Assembly: GCF_003815655.1 (NCBI RefSeq)
Contig: NZ_CP033917.1
Coordinates: forward strand, 4,278,001-4,342,000
DNA length: 64,000 bases
Direction: 5' to 3'
Origin: Chryseobacterium sp. G0201
Lineage (GTDB): Bacteria; Bacteroidota; Bacteroidia; Flavobacteriales; Weeksellaceae
Part shown: piece by piece, positions 50,745 through 59,360 of the stretch
Numbering within the stretch: the first letter of the stretch is position 1
Layout of the letters: every line of letters starts with the position of its first letter
The notes under the pieces: generated by a model
Databases searched by the model: none
The model's input: the letters and a program-made list of their open reading frames with translations, nothing else
What the model was told of the DNA's origin: nothing
Made by a program: the position numbers and the translations under genes

Positions 50745-51674
50745 CTATATTTTACCTTCGATTCCGTTCAGAAGCATTGCAATGATTCCTATAAAAACCC
50801 AAAGTCTTAATATATTGATTGTCAAAAAATTACTTTTTCGTGAAGAATTTAAAAGCAAATAAATACAAAAGATGAATACAAATAATCCTCCTGCAAAATA
50901 ATAAGCCATAAAACCGGAAATTCCTGTTCTGAGAATCAATTTCATGGAAACTGCCATTGTAATAACCAGTAATGAAATGATGATTCCTTTCGTAGTTTTA
51001 GTTTTAAAATAATTGGGAATTGTAGTATATCCGAAGGCTTTATCTACACTTTTTGTGAGCGTGTCTTTTACTATATCAATACATAAAAGCATAAGAAAAA
51101 GAAAAATTGCCATCAACAAAACCTTCTTTGAAAAAGTCTCATAATACACCATCATTCCGAAAAAAGGATATAGGGTAAGACTCACAAAAGTGAGGTTATT
51201 GATAATTAAAATCCTGCTTAATTTATGGCTGTAAAACCACATAAAAAATTGATAAACCACAAAAAAAGCAAAAACATTATGTGAAATTGTCCACGCCACG
51301 CCCAAAGAAATGATACTTAAAAACAAATAAGCATAAAGAAAATACTTCTGTTTAATGAAACTTTGAACTCTTGTTCGGAATGGTTTTACGATATGATCTT
51401 TTTCAAAATCATAGAACTGATTGATAATTCCACCTGCAAGAATTGTTAAAACGGTACAGAAAATAATGCCGTGAACTTTAAAATCGAAGACAAATTTTCT
51501 GAAACTTTCATCCTGATTAAACAAGAAAAATGTTGAAACATACAACGCAAAAGTGAGTAAAATAGCTACAAAAAATCGTGCGCCTAAAAGAAAGCCCACG
51601 AATTGTGAAAATCTGTAAAATAGAGATTTTTGGACAAAGTTTTTTTGTTGGAAATTATCTTTTTCAGAATTCAT
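50745..51674 (-). CDS. UbiA-family prenyltransferase
   Basis: A 309-residue membrane protein with eight or nine hydrophobic segments in the UbiA superfamily. The first Asp-rich motif appears as NQFYDFEKD (about 82-90, Asn and two Asp kept) and the second as DIVKDTLTKSVDK. It attaches an isoprenoid chain to an acceptor that cannot be named from sequence. The family includes geranylgeranylglycerol-phosphate and quinone prenyltransferases. The gene sits 11 bp behind a mevalonate-kinase-like gene, an arrangement that fits an isoprenoid-lipid role. The ATG at 51674 is preferred over a TTG two codons upstream. Confidence 0.83.
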   Translation of the reverse strand: MNSEKDNFQQKNFVQKSLFYRFSQFVGFLLGARFFVAILLTFALYVSTFFLFNQDESFRKFVFDFKVHGIIFCTVLTILAGGIINQFYDFEKDHIVKPFRTRVQSFIKQKYFLYAYLFLSIISLGVAWTISHNVFAFFVVYQFFMWFYSHKLSRILIINNLTFVSLTLYPFFGMMVYYETFSKKVLLMAIFLFLMLLCIDIVKDTLTKSVDKAFGYTTIPNYFKTKTTKGIIISLLVITMAVSMKLILRTGISGFMAYYFAGGLFVFIFCIYLLLNSSRKSNFLTINILRLWVFIGIIAMLLNGIEGKI

Positions 51675-51685
51675 TCCCAATACAA

Positions 51686-52612
51686 TTAAAATCTGTAAAT
51701 CACTTCTTTATGGAAGCCGTCAAGCATTTTTTCAGCTTTCTCGTAATCTTTTGTGAAACCTAAAATATAACCTCCGCCTCCGCTTCCGCAAAGTTTTAAG
51801 TAATAAGCATTTGAGTCTAACCCTTTTTTCCAGACATTAAAAATACTTTCCGGAATCATCGGACGAAAATGTTCGTATGCCCAATGAGAAAGTTTCTTTA
51901 AATTTCTAAAGAAAGGATTCATATCTTTTTTAAGGAAAGCCTCGATACAAGCATTGTTGTAGCGGATAAACTCTTCTTTTAAGGTTTTACGGAAACCTTC
52001 AGTCTTCATTTTTTCAAAGAAAATCTGAACCATTGGTCCGGTTTCGCCCGTCATTCCGGAATCGATCAGGAAAATTGCTCCTTTTCCTTCCTGGCTTTTT
52101 GGGATTGCTACTTTATCTACACTTTCTTTACTTTCGATAAGAATCGGAAGGTTCATGTAGCAAATAAGTGGGTCTATTCCAGAACTTTTTCCGTGGAAAT
52201 AGCTTTCCATTAAACCAAAAACGGTTCTCAAATTTTTAAGTTCGTCTTTAGAAATATTGTCAGGATTATGTTTTGCAATTGAGTAACGTTCGAAAATAGC
52301 GGCTACTAAAGCGCCTGAACTACCAATTCCATATCCTTGCGGAATATTACTGTCAAAGAATAAACCTTCAGAGATTTCCTGTTTGAATTTCGAAACATTT
52401 AATTCAAAACCTTGAGGAAGCTCTAAATTGAGTAGATAATCTGCGTATTTTGTAAGGTGTTCATTAGATTTTTTTTCAAAATCGGAATCTAATGATGAGA
52501 ACTTGAGGGTACCTTTATAGAAACTATAAGGTAATGTCAAACCTTGGGAATCTTCAATGATTCCGTATTCCCCGAACAAAAGAATTTTTGCGTAAAATAA
52601 AGGGTTTGTCAT
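51686..52612 (-). CDS. GHMP kinase, probable mevalonate kinase
   Basis: A 308-residue GHMP-superfamily kinase. The ATP-binding motif IPQGYGIGSSGALVAAIF is motif 2, and motif 3 is LKLCGSGGGGYILGF near the C-terminus; the N-terminus FYAKILLFGEYGIIE is characteristic of mevalonate kinase. Flavobacteriia use the mevalonate route to isopentenyl diphosphate, so phosphorylation of mevalonate is the likely role. Related enzymes of the same fold (phosphomevalonate kinase, diphosphomevalonate decarboxylase) are not excluded. The start at 52612 follows a perfect -7 box at 52633-52640; the longer frame begins upstream of that box. A UbiA-type gene follows. Confidence 0.85.
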   Translation of the reverse strand: MTNPLFYAKILLFGEYGIIEDSQGLTLPYSFYKGTLKFSSLDSDFEKKSNEHLTKYADYLLNLELPQGFELNVSKFKQEISEGLFFDSNIPQGYGIGSSGALVAAIFERYSIAKHNPDNISKDELKNLRTVFGLMESYFHGKSSGIDPLICYMNLPILIESKESVDKVAIPKSQEGKGAIFLIDSGMTGETGPMVQIFFEKMKTEGFRKTLKEEFIRYNNACIEAFLKKDMNPFFRNLKKLSHWAYEHFRPMIPESIFNVWKKGLDSNAYYLKLCGSGGGGYILGFTKDYEKAEKMLDGFHKEVIYRF

Positions 52613-52632
52613 TATATAATAAATCTTTTTTG

Positions 52633-52640
52633 CAAAGTTA
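52633..52640 (-). promoter_or_regulatory. -7 element of the mevalonate-kinase-like gene
   Basis: TAACTTTG on the minus strand, a perfect TAnnTTTG, 20 bases before the chosen start. Confidence 0.6.
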
Positions 52641-52761
52641 AAATTATTCTGCTCAGTATAAGCAAAATCCACGCCGAATTATAACTTATTTTAACAGAAC
52701 ATTGATCATTTGTATTTAATTAAATCTTAAAAACTATATTTAATATCTTAAAGTTAGCAAA

Positions 52762-52784
52762 AAAGCCTGACAAAATCAGGCTTT
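52762..52784 (-). terminator. Terminator of the metalloprotease gene
   Basis: AAAGCCTGA (52762-52770) pairs with TCAGGCTTT (52776-52784), T-run on the minus strand. Confidence 0.9.
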
Positions 52785-52804
52785 TATTATTAAAAATTCA
52801 AAAA

Positions 52805-54967
52805 TTATTGTTTTATTAATTTCTTGCTTACTGTTTGTTTTTCTGTTTCTATTGAAACCACATAATTTCCGGTTGGCATAGTTGAGAGGTTTATCTCTGT
52901 TTTATTTCCTTTCAATGAACTTGCAGAACTTACTAACCTTCCAGCTTCATCATACATTTTATATGATTTTAAACCTTCTTTAGAAGAAATTACTATCATT
53001 GTTTTTGCAGGGTTAGGATAAATATCAATAATATTATCCTTTACAACTGTATCTTCTACCCCCAAAAATTTACATGTGAAATTAGCTTTCCAACCGTTAC
53101 CGACGCCAGAGCCATTAGAGAAAAATTCTACGGTAATAGCTCCTGTAGGATGTGTTGACGTAAAAGGCCCTGGAATTAAGTTACCCGTCAAATCACTGCC
53201 ATTCGAAAATAAAGGAGAGCCTGCTGGCCCATTATATACATACATATAATCACTAAATCCTTCTAAATTAAACTCAGTGAAAACTAGTCCTAGTTTGGAA
53301 TTGGAAAGGGGATAGAAAGTTTTTGATAATATTTCATTATTACTATAAGTACCTGAAATTCCTCCGGAATCTGTAAACTGGATACCACTACACCAATTTC
53401 CATCTGTTAAGATAGTTCTATACTTTTGGTAAGCAGATGAGCTAGAACAATCTGTACCAATATAAAGGTTATAGTAAGTTGCAGGTTCTAAATTAGTTAA
53501 ATTAAAGGCTTGTGAACTAGTATTTCCCGTTTGTACAATAGTTCCATCCATTTTTGAAAGCTTATATTTCCAAGATAATGAACTCCCGTCAATAATAAAA
53601 ACATTTGCAGAATTTTGAGTAATTTCGGTAACACTAAAATCAATAATTGTCTCCTCACAAGATGTAGTACAATTAGTTCCAAGGCATGCACTAGAATTTA
53701 TTATATTTCTCATTAGAGCAGCTGGCTGAGAACCAAATCCGTTACTAAAATTTATGCCTACCCCTGATACCTGATGACAATAACTCATAATCGTACCACT
53801 ACTCGGAATCGGACCAGGACATACACTGCCTTGAGATCCACTTAGCCAGCCACATCCGTCAATAGCTGTGTTATTTCCGTTCCATGCACAAGCATGGGTG
53901 TGGGGTGAGCCTAAGCTATGTCCCATTTCATGTGCTACAACATTGACTGTCCATGAATAAACTGGAATAGCGTCATAATTTTGAGTAACGGGAGAAAATG
54001 CATATTTTGAGTCTTTACAAAGTGAATTTATATAAGCTACCCCACTACTTGCAGGAGAGTTAATTAAATTAGCCTGATCTCCATTAAAGATAGGTCTATT
54101 ATTCCGAAACGCAGCTAAATTAGCGTCAGCACCTGCAGTATAAGGATCTTGAGCTGTCCAAACATATACTTCACTTAAAGCAATTTTTATATCATCATTA
54201 TAATATAGGGTAGCTACATTATTATGAATAGCTGTAAGCCAATTTACGGTAGTTGTAGTATTTGAACCATTATTTTGGTAAGGTTTATAACATACTTCAT
54301 AATATATTCTTACACAATTATCTGTTAAAGTCTTTTTTTCAGTAAGTTTAGGATCGAAAGACATTTTATTATTTTGATTTTCCTTTAATTCATCTGCTCC
54401 GCAAATAAAAGGATTTTTGCCTATTAATTTAGAATCTGAATAGCTTACAAAATCTTCAGAATTTTTAGCTTTTCCTAAAATTATATTTCCCAGTTCTGGC
54501 GTAGAAGCTACCCCCACAATATCATTTTCAAAAAAACTAAAGGCAACAACAGAATTATTTTCTCCCTGTACAATACCTTTATAGTAAACACCAGGTATAT
54601 AACTTATTGCCTCTCCTTTTTTAGTTGTTACTTTAAAGTCATTTGTGAAAATTTGATCTTTATATAATTCTACCGTAATTTTTTTATGTCCCTGAAAAGG
54701 AAAAGAAATTTCAATAAACTCTGGCTTATCTTTAACAATTTTTTGAAGATTAGAAGAATTTAGATTGAAAATGGTAATATCTGTTGCCAGTCTTTTGTAC
54801 TCGACTATCTTTTCAGAAGCCTTATCTACTTCAAATAAATCATATTTTTCAAAAGATTTATTCTGAAAATGATATTCTGAAATTTTTTGAGGAATTGGCT
54901 TTAAATTTTGTGAAAAACCTACAACAAAACTTTGCAAAATGCAAAGAAATAGAATCTTTTTGATCAT
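52805..54967 (-). CDS. Secreted M12-type zinc metalloprotease with CUB-like domain and T9SS signal
   Basis: A 720-residue extracellular protease. A signal peptide (MIKKILFLCILQSFVVGFSQ) starts at the ATG at 54967. A propeptide follows with a possible cysteine switch (FICGADEL, about residue 189). The catalytic domain has HEMGHSLGSPH (346-356), matching HExxHxxGxxH of the metzincins, and a Met-turn GTIMSYCH. A fibronectin-III-like segment (about 455-525) and a CUB-like segment (about 525-630, with FSDYMYVYNGPAG) follow. The C-terminal 75 residues form a type A T9SS sorting domain (IDIYPNPAKT to the end). The protein is therefore probably exported across the outer membrane by the type IX system and attached or released. 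Confidence 0.92.
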   Translation of the reverse strand: MIKKILFLCILQSFVVGFSQNLKPIPQKISEYHFQNKSFEKYDLFEVDKASEKIVEYKRLATDITIFNLNSSNLQKIVKDKPEFIEISFPFQGHKKITVELYKDQIFTNDFKVTTKKGEAISYIPGVYYKGIVQGENNSVVAFSFFENDIVGVASTPELGNIILGKAKNSEDFVSYSDSKLIGKNPFICGADELKENQNNKMSFDPKLTEKKTLTDNCVRIYYEVCYKPYQNNGSNTTTTVNWLTAIHNNVATLYYNDDIKIALSEVYVWTAQDPYTAGADANLAAFRNNRPIFNGDQANLINSPASSGVAYINSLCKDSKYAFSPVTQNYDAIPVYSWTVNVVAHEMGHSLGSPHTHACAWNGNNTAIDGCGWLSGSQGSVCPGPIPSSGTIMSYCHQVSGVGINFSNGFGSQPAALMRNIINSSACLGTNCTTSCEETIIDFSVTEITQNSANVFIIDGSSLSWKYKLSKMDGTIVQTGNTSSQAFNLTNLEPATYYNLYIGTDCSSSSAYQKYRTILTDGNWCSGIQFTDSGGISGTYSNNEILSKTFYPLSNSKLGLVFTEFNLEGFSDYMYVYNGPAGSPLFSNGSDLTGNLIPGPFTSTHPTGAITVEFFSNGSGVGNGWKANFTCKFLGVEDTVVKDNIIDIYPNPAKTMIVISSKEGLKSYKMYDEAGRLVSSASSLKGNKTEINLSTMPTGNYVVSIETEKQTVSKKLIKQ

Positions 54968-55215
54968 TTTTATTAATTTCTTACAAATAAACAAAAAAAA
55001 TATTATTTTTATAAAAATTAACATATAAATCATAATTATGATTTATATGTTAATTTAAAATCTTCGTATTTAAAAATTTTCAGTCTAATAATTATAAAAA
55101 ATATTGAAATTGCTTATTTTAAAAAAAAACTATGAAATTTCGATGAAAGTATTTATTGTTTGTTTTTATAGAGAATGGAAATCATATTTTTGATAAAACA
55201 TCCTAGAAATAAAAA

Positions 55216-55239
55216 AGCCAATGAATTACTTTATTGGCT
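55216..55239 (-). terminator. Terminator of the MFS gene at 55264
   Basis: AGCCAAT (55216-55222) pairs with ATTGGCT (55233-55239) with flanking A- and T-runs, on the minus strand. Confidence 0.8.
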
Positions 55240-55263
55240 AAAAATATTTAAAATATAATAATA

Positions 55264-56754
55264 TTATAATGTATCTCTCTCTTTCATCATTTTCACTTTC
55301 ATAAAACGGATCAAGATAAGACCTATTGCAAAAAATATGGTCATAGAAAGTGCAGCGATACGCATGTTATTAAAATGCTCGATCAACGTTGCAAAAATGA
55401 ATGTTCCTAAAATAATCGCCAACTTTTCTAATACATCATAGAAACTGAAAAACGTTGTGTTTTCCATTGAATTTTCAGGTAAAAGTTTTGAATAGGTTGA
55501 TCTCGACATCGCCTGAAGACCTCCCATTACCAGACCTACAACTGCAGCAACTCCGTAGAACTGATATTCAACAGTAGGGTTTTCTTTATTAAGGAAAAAC
55601 GCCCATAAACAAGCTACAATCCATAAAACAATGGCAATTGAGATCACATTTCTGTTTCCTATTTTTCTGGATAATCTTGAGAATATGACCGCTCCGATAA
55701 TTGCTTCGATCTGAATAACTAAAAGTGTTCCGATTAATTTATCCTGAGCCAGGTTTATTTCACTTTTCCCAAATAATGTTGCCATTAAGAAAATTGTCTG
55801 CATTCCAACACTGTAGAAAAAGAAACTTGAAAGGAAAAATTTTAGATTTCTATCCTTAAACAATAGATTTCCCGCTTTAAAAAGTTCATGAAAACTTTCT
55901 TTCGCAATGTCTTTATAAAAACTGATATTATCTTTAAATACTTCGAAGAAACCTCCTTGGTCTGCATGCTTTTTGAAGATATTTTTATAGTTTAATAATA
56001 CAAGATCTTTAGGTAATTTCTCTTTAACATCACCAAACTGAGGTAAATGTTTGAATGTATATTGAGAAAAACCAAACCACCAAGCTCCCGTCAATAAGAA
56101 ACTAATTCTTGTAAATAATAACTGTTGTGCAGCACCTTTAGCAAAAACCTGAATCAATACCAAACATAAGATTACTAAAACTACAGAACCGATATATCCG
56201 TAAACATACCCTCTTGCGGAAAGCGCATCTTGTTTATCCCGCGTCGCAATATCCGGTAAAAACGAGTTATAAAACACCAAACTTCCCCAGAATCCTACAC
56301 TCGCTGTTATACTGAAAAGCAGTCCCAGAAAGACATTATGCATGCCTGTGAACATCGCCAATCCCATACAAGAGGTAGCTCCCAAGTAACAGAAAAACTG
56401 TAAAAATGATTTTTTATTACCAATAGTATCCGCTAAAGAAGACAAAAACGGAGATAATAAAACGACAATAAAGAAAGATATCGTTAATGAATATCCATAA
56501 ACCGCATCCGGCTGATATTCTTTTCCAAAGATCTTGATCATGTGTCTTACCGGAACATCGATCCAGGTTTTTGTTTCCGCTACATATTCCTTTTTTTCGT
56601 ACGCTGTGGTAAGAATAGAATAATAAATTGGGAAAATAGTAGACGTAATTACCAAAGAATAAACAGAATTGGCCCAGTCGTAGACTGCCCAAGCTTTCAT
56701 AATCTTTGGATTATTTTTAATATTTTGTGATGGTTGAATCCCTGTTTCAGACAT
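55264..56754 (-). CDS. MFS transporter, UMF1/Atg22-like
   Basis: A 496-residue inner-membrane transporter of the major facilitator superfamily, in the UMF1 (Atg22-like) group found in many bacteria and in yeast vacuoles. The opening MKAWAVYDWANSVYSLVITS (about 19-38) is the family signature, and about 12 hydrophobic segments are visible, with a long charged loop around 260-300. YNSFLPDIATRDKQDALSARGY is also typical. The substrate is unknown; the yeast relative exports amino acids. It has its own -7 box and terminator. Confidence 0.9.
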   Translation of the reverse strand: MSETGIQPSQNIKNNPKIMKAWAVYDWANSVYSLVITSTIFPIYYSILTTAYEKKEYVAETKTWIDVPVRHMIKIFGKEYQPDAVYGYSLTISFFIVVLLSPFLSSLADTIGNKKSFLQFFCYLGATSCMGLAMFTGMHNVFLGLLFSITASVGFWGSLVFYNSFLPDIATRDKQDALSARGYVYGYIGSVVLVILCLVLIQVFAKGAAQQLLFTRISFLLTGAWWFGFSQYTFKHLPQFGDVKEKLPKDLVLLNYKNIFKKHADQGGFFEVFKDNISFYKDIAKESFHELFKAGNLLFKDRNLKFFLSSFFFYSVGMQTIFLMATLFGKSEINLAQDKLIGTLLVIQIEAIIGAVIFSRLSRKIGNRNVISIAIVLWIVACLWAFFLNKENPTVEYQFYGVAAVVGLVMGGLQAMSRSTYSKLLPENSMENTTFFSFYDVLEKLAIILGTFIFATLIEHFNNMRIAALSMTIFFAIGLILIRFMKVKMMKERDTL

Positions 56755-56775
56755 TTATAATAAGTATTAATTTAG

Positions 56776-56783
56776 CAAAAATA
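56776..56783 (-). promoter_or_regulatory. -7 element of the UMF1-like MFS gene
   Basis: TATTTTTG on the minus strand, a perfect TAnnTTTG, 21 bases before the ATG, next to the thiolase terminator. Confidence 0.55.
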
Positions 56784-56787
56784 AAAA

Positions 56788-56840
56788 AACCATTAAGAAA
56801 TTGATAACAATTTAAAAAAATTATCAAATCCTTAATGGTT
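56788..56840 (-). terminator. Long terminator hairpin after thiolase
   Basis: AACCATTAAG (56788-56797) pairs with CTTAATGGTT (56831-56840) and TTGATAA (56801-56807) with TTATCAA (56821-56827), T-run on the minus strand. Confidence 0.85.
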
Positions 56841-56861
56841 GTAAATATACTTTAAAAAGTA

Positions 56862-58040
56862 TTATAAATTCTCAATAACAATTGCAGATGCACCACCGCC
56901 TCCATTACAGATTGCTGCAGCACCATATTTTGCATTATTTTGTTTTAAAACATTGATCAAAGTAACGATAATTCTAGATCCTGAACTTCCAAGTGGGTGA
57001 CCCAAAGCTACCGCTCCACCGTTCACGTTTACTTTAGCAGCATCCAATCCTAAGATTTTGTTGTTTGCTAAACCTACCACAGAAAAAGCTTCATTAAATT
57101 CGAAGAAATCGATGTCCGTAAGCTCTAAACCAGCTTTTTTAAGAGCAATCGGTAAAGCTTTTGCAGGCGAAGTCGTGAAGTTTTCAGGCTCCTGAGCAGC
57201 ATCAGCATAAGAAACAATTCTTGCCAAAGGCTTAAGACCTAATTCTTCCATTTTTTCTTTAGAAACAAGGATCAATGCAGAAGCACCGTCATTTAAAGTA
57301 GATGCATTAGCTGCAGTTACCGTTCCTTCTTCTTTTTTGAAAACCGTTGGAAGTGTTGGAAGTCTGTCGAAGTTTACTGCTTTGTATTCTTCATCCTCTG
57401 CGAAAATGATAGGATCTCCTTTTCTCTGAGGAATAGAAACGGGAACAACTTCTTCAGCAAATTTCCCTTCGCTCCAAGCTTTTGCAGATTTTTTGTAAGA
57501 TTCTATAGCGAAATTATCTTGTTCTTCTCTTGTAATATTATAGTCAGTTGCACATTTTTCTGCACAAACTCCCATGTGAACTTTGTTGTAAACGTCTGTA
57601 AGACCGTCTAAAACCATTCCGTCTAACATTTTAACGTCTCCTAATTTTGTAGCGTTTCTTGCATTGTAATAATGAGGAACTGAAGACATGTTTTCCATAC
57701 CTCCCGCAACAATTACGTCTGCATCACCCGCTTTAATTGCCTGTGCAGCCATACTTACCGCTTTCATTCCTGAAGCACAAACTTTATTGATCGTTGTAGC
57801 GATAGTTCCGTTTGAAAGTCCCGCTCCTAAAGCAACCTGACGAGCCGGAGCCTGTCCTTCACCTGCCTGTAGAACGTTACCCATATAGATTTCCTGGACA
57901 TTTTTAGGGTCAAGGTTAATTTTATCTAATGCTCCTTTTACAGCAATCGATCCCAACTTTGTAGCCGGAACAGCTGATAAACTTCCTAAAAAACTACCCA
58001 TTGGTGTTCTTACTGCGGAAACGATGAATACTTCTTTCAT
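56862..58040 (-). CDS. Acetyl-CoA C-acetyltransferase (thiolase)
   Basis: A 392-residue biosynthetic-type thiolase joining or cleaving acetyl-CoA units. The active site is complete: Cys88 in KVCASGMKA, Asn316 in FNEAFS, His348 in ALGHPLGSSG and Cys378 in ICNGGGGA. It may supply acetoacetyl-CoA for the mevalonate pathway that this phylum uses, or act in amino/fatty acid breakdown; the sequence does not decide. A terminator follows and the next gene upstream is a secreted protein, so it is probably transcribed alone. Confidence 0.96.
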   Translation of the reverse strand: MKEVFIVSAVRTPMGSFLGSLSAVPATKLGSIAVKGALDKINLDPKNVQEIYMGNVLQAGEGQAPARQVALGAGLSNGTIATTINKVCASGMKAVSMAAQAIKAGDADVIVAGGMENMSSVPHYYNARNATKLGDVKMLDGMVLDGLTDVYNKVHMGVCAEKCATDYNITREEQDNFAIESYKKSAKAWSEGKFAEEVVPVSIPQRKGDPIIFAEDEEYKAVNFDRLPTLPTVFKKEEGTVTAANASTLNDGASALILVSKEKMEELGLKPLARIVSYADAAQEPENFTTSPAKALPIALKKAGLELTDIDFFEFNEAFSVVGLANNKILGLDAAKVNVNGGAVALGHPLGSSGSRIIVTLINVLKQNNAKYGAAAICNGGGGASAIVIENL

Positions 58041-58089
58041 GTGTATATCTTTATTTTTTCTATTTTAAAAATGATTCTAAACCTTTCGG

Positions 58090-58536
58090 TTATTTTGTTT
58101 TAACCTTTATTAAAACCAAATCGAATTGGTTATTATCAACTTTAGATTGAATTTTAATATAATTATCCATTGTTGCAATTACCTTATTACTAAAAACATC
58201 ACCCACTTTAATAGGATTGCTTTCTTCAGTTTTTTCAAGTACGATCAGCTTATAATTACAGTCATCCACAAAAACAATACTTGATTTTATGTGATCTTTT
58301 CCATCATTATAGTATTCTGTCTGAACATTATCTTTCACGGTCATGTACCAAAGATTTTTTGGATAATTAACACGTAGAAATGTTCCTTCCTTTATATTAC
58401 TGCACTTAGTAGGATTATCTACAGGCTTCTGCTGTACAGCTTCTTTCTTCTTGGTATCAGTCGTTTTTTTCTGAGCATTAATCTGGGAAACACCCAAAAA
58501 CAATAATGCAACGGAGATTGTTTTTATGTACTTCAT
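58090..58536 (-). CDS. Secreted protein of unknown function
   Basis: Not recognised. It has 148 residues with signal peptide MKYIKTISVALLFLGVSQINA, a Lys/Thr-rich linker (QKKTTDTKKKEAVQQKP), then a small domain with two cysteines (NPTKCSNI and VDDCNYKLIV) and beta-strands such as TFLRVNYPKNLWYMTVKD. It overlaps the upstream membrane-protein gene by 4 bases (ATGA), so the two are translationally coupled. Confidence 0.72.
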   Translation of the reverse strand: MKYIKTISVALLFLGVSQINAQKKTTDTKKKEAVQQKPVDNPTKCSNIKEGTFLRVNYPKNLWYMTVKDNVQTEYYNDGKDHIKSSIVFVDDCNYKLIVLEKTEESNPIKVGDVFSNKVIATMDNYIKIQSKVDNNQFDLVLIKVKTK

Positions 58537-58934
58537 ATCTGTGTTCTGTTATTTACTTTATTATTTTTTGCAAAGATCATTAGGAAAGCACCCAAGAATT
58601 CAATTGCCCAACCCCACTTTAGTTTTACAACGCCGGCAAAAGTTTCTCTCCAAGATTTAAACGGCAAAAAGCTGAAATAATCTAAAGACTGAACTTTAAT
58701 AGCGATCAAACTAAGAATGAATAAAAGGATTAAAAGAACCGCAAAACTTCTTACGATTTTCGCACTATTATTCACGATCCCGAAAAGGGCACAGGCGGAA
58801 AGAATCCAGCATGCAATAGCCAGAAAATGGTCTAGTTTCCAGTAATTCCAATTACCTATAATCGGAACATGAACCAAGGGTAAAAAACTACCCACAACCA
58901 CTAATAACAATCCTAATAACTGAATATTTTTCAT
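58533..58934 (-). CDS. Small four-helix membrane protein of unknown function
   Basis: A 133-residue inner-membrane protein from the ATG at 58934 (MKNIQLLGLLLVVVGSF), with four hydrophobic segments: about 5-20, 36-54, 63-82 and a last one near 112-125. The longer frame begins with a start in the terminator region and is unlikely. It overlaps the following secreted-protein gene by 4 bases. No family was recognised. Confidence 0.7.
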   Translation of the reverse strand: MKNIQLLGLLLVVVGSFLPLVHVPIIGNWNYWKLDHFLAIACWILSACALFGIVNNSAKIVRSFAVLLILLFILSLIAIKVQSLDYFSFLPFKSWRETFAGVVKLKWGWAIEFLGAFLMIFAKNNKVNNRTQI

Positions 58935-58962
58935 AATTCTTAAAGTGCCAAAATACAAAAAA

Positions 58963-58988
58963 AAACACACTTTCTATCAGTGTGTTTT
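58963..58988 (-). terminator. Hairpin AAAACACAC/GTGTGTTTT
   Basis: AAAACACAC (from 58963) pairs with GTGTGTTTT (58980-58988), T-run on the minus strand. No gene was recognised between it and the next terminator, so the transcript it ends is unclear. Confidence 0.6.
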
Positions 58989-59306
58989 AAAAACAAATTA
59001 TTTGCATACAAACATTTGTTAGTTTTAAAATAAAGATTATAATTTTGAATATTTCACAATAAAAAACGAATTTAATTATTTAATTAAAAATTAACATTCG
59101 TACTTTCAATACCTATTTTTAAGCTATATTCCTCTTTAGCATGACATCATTTTTAAAATATATGGAAAATTTCCTTTTTGAGCAGATAAATTTATATTTA
59201 ACTGGTATTAATAAGCAATAAAATTCTTCTCTGCGCTTTTCATGTATCAATTGCTGTAGTATTATGTGATATAAAAAAATTACAGGAAGTAGCTTTAAGG
59301 CAAAAA
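58989..59306. other. Spacer of about 320 bp, no supported gene
   Basis: AT-rich sequence between two minus-strand terminators. Only chance frames are present (a 64-codon minus-strand frame running from the terminator, and a 26-codon plus-strand frame starting at 59140). Having a terminator at both ends makes a small untranslated RNA possible but not supported by a promoter. Confidence 0.4.
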
Positions 59307-59307
59307 A

Positions 59308-59331
59308 ATGCACCTTTTTTCAAAAGTGCAT
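59308..59331 (-). terminator. Terminator of the nucleoside-permease-like gene
   Basis: ATGCAC (59308-59313) with TTTT pairs with AAAA and GTGCAT (59326-59331), T-run on the minus strand. Confidence 0.75.
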
Positions 59332-59360
59332 CTTAATATCTTAATAATCAGTAAAATAAA

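Noticed and set aside
59140..59222. A 26-codon plus-strand frame beginning with ATG
   Set aside because: No promoter, no recognisable leader or membrane pattern; chance in AT-rich DNA.
59119..59313. A 64-codon minus-strand frame between two terminators
   Set aside because: It starts inside the terminator stem of the upstream gene, has no promoter box and its sequence does not resemble a protein family.
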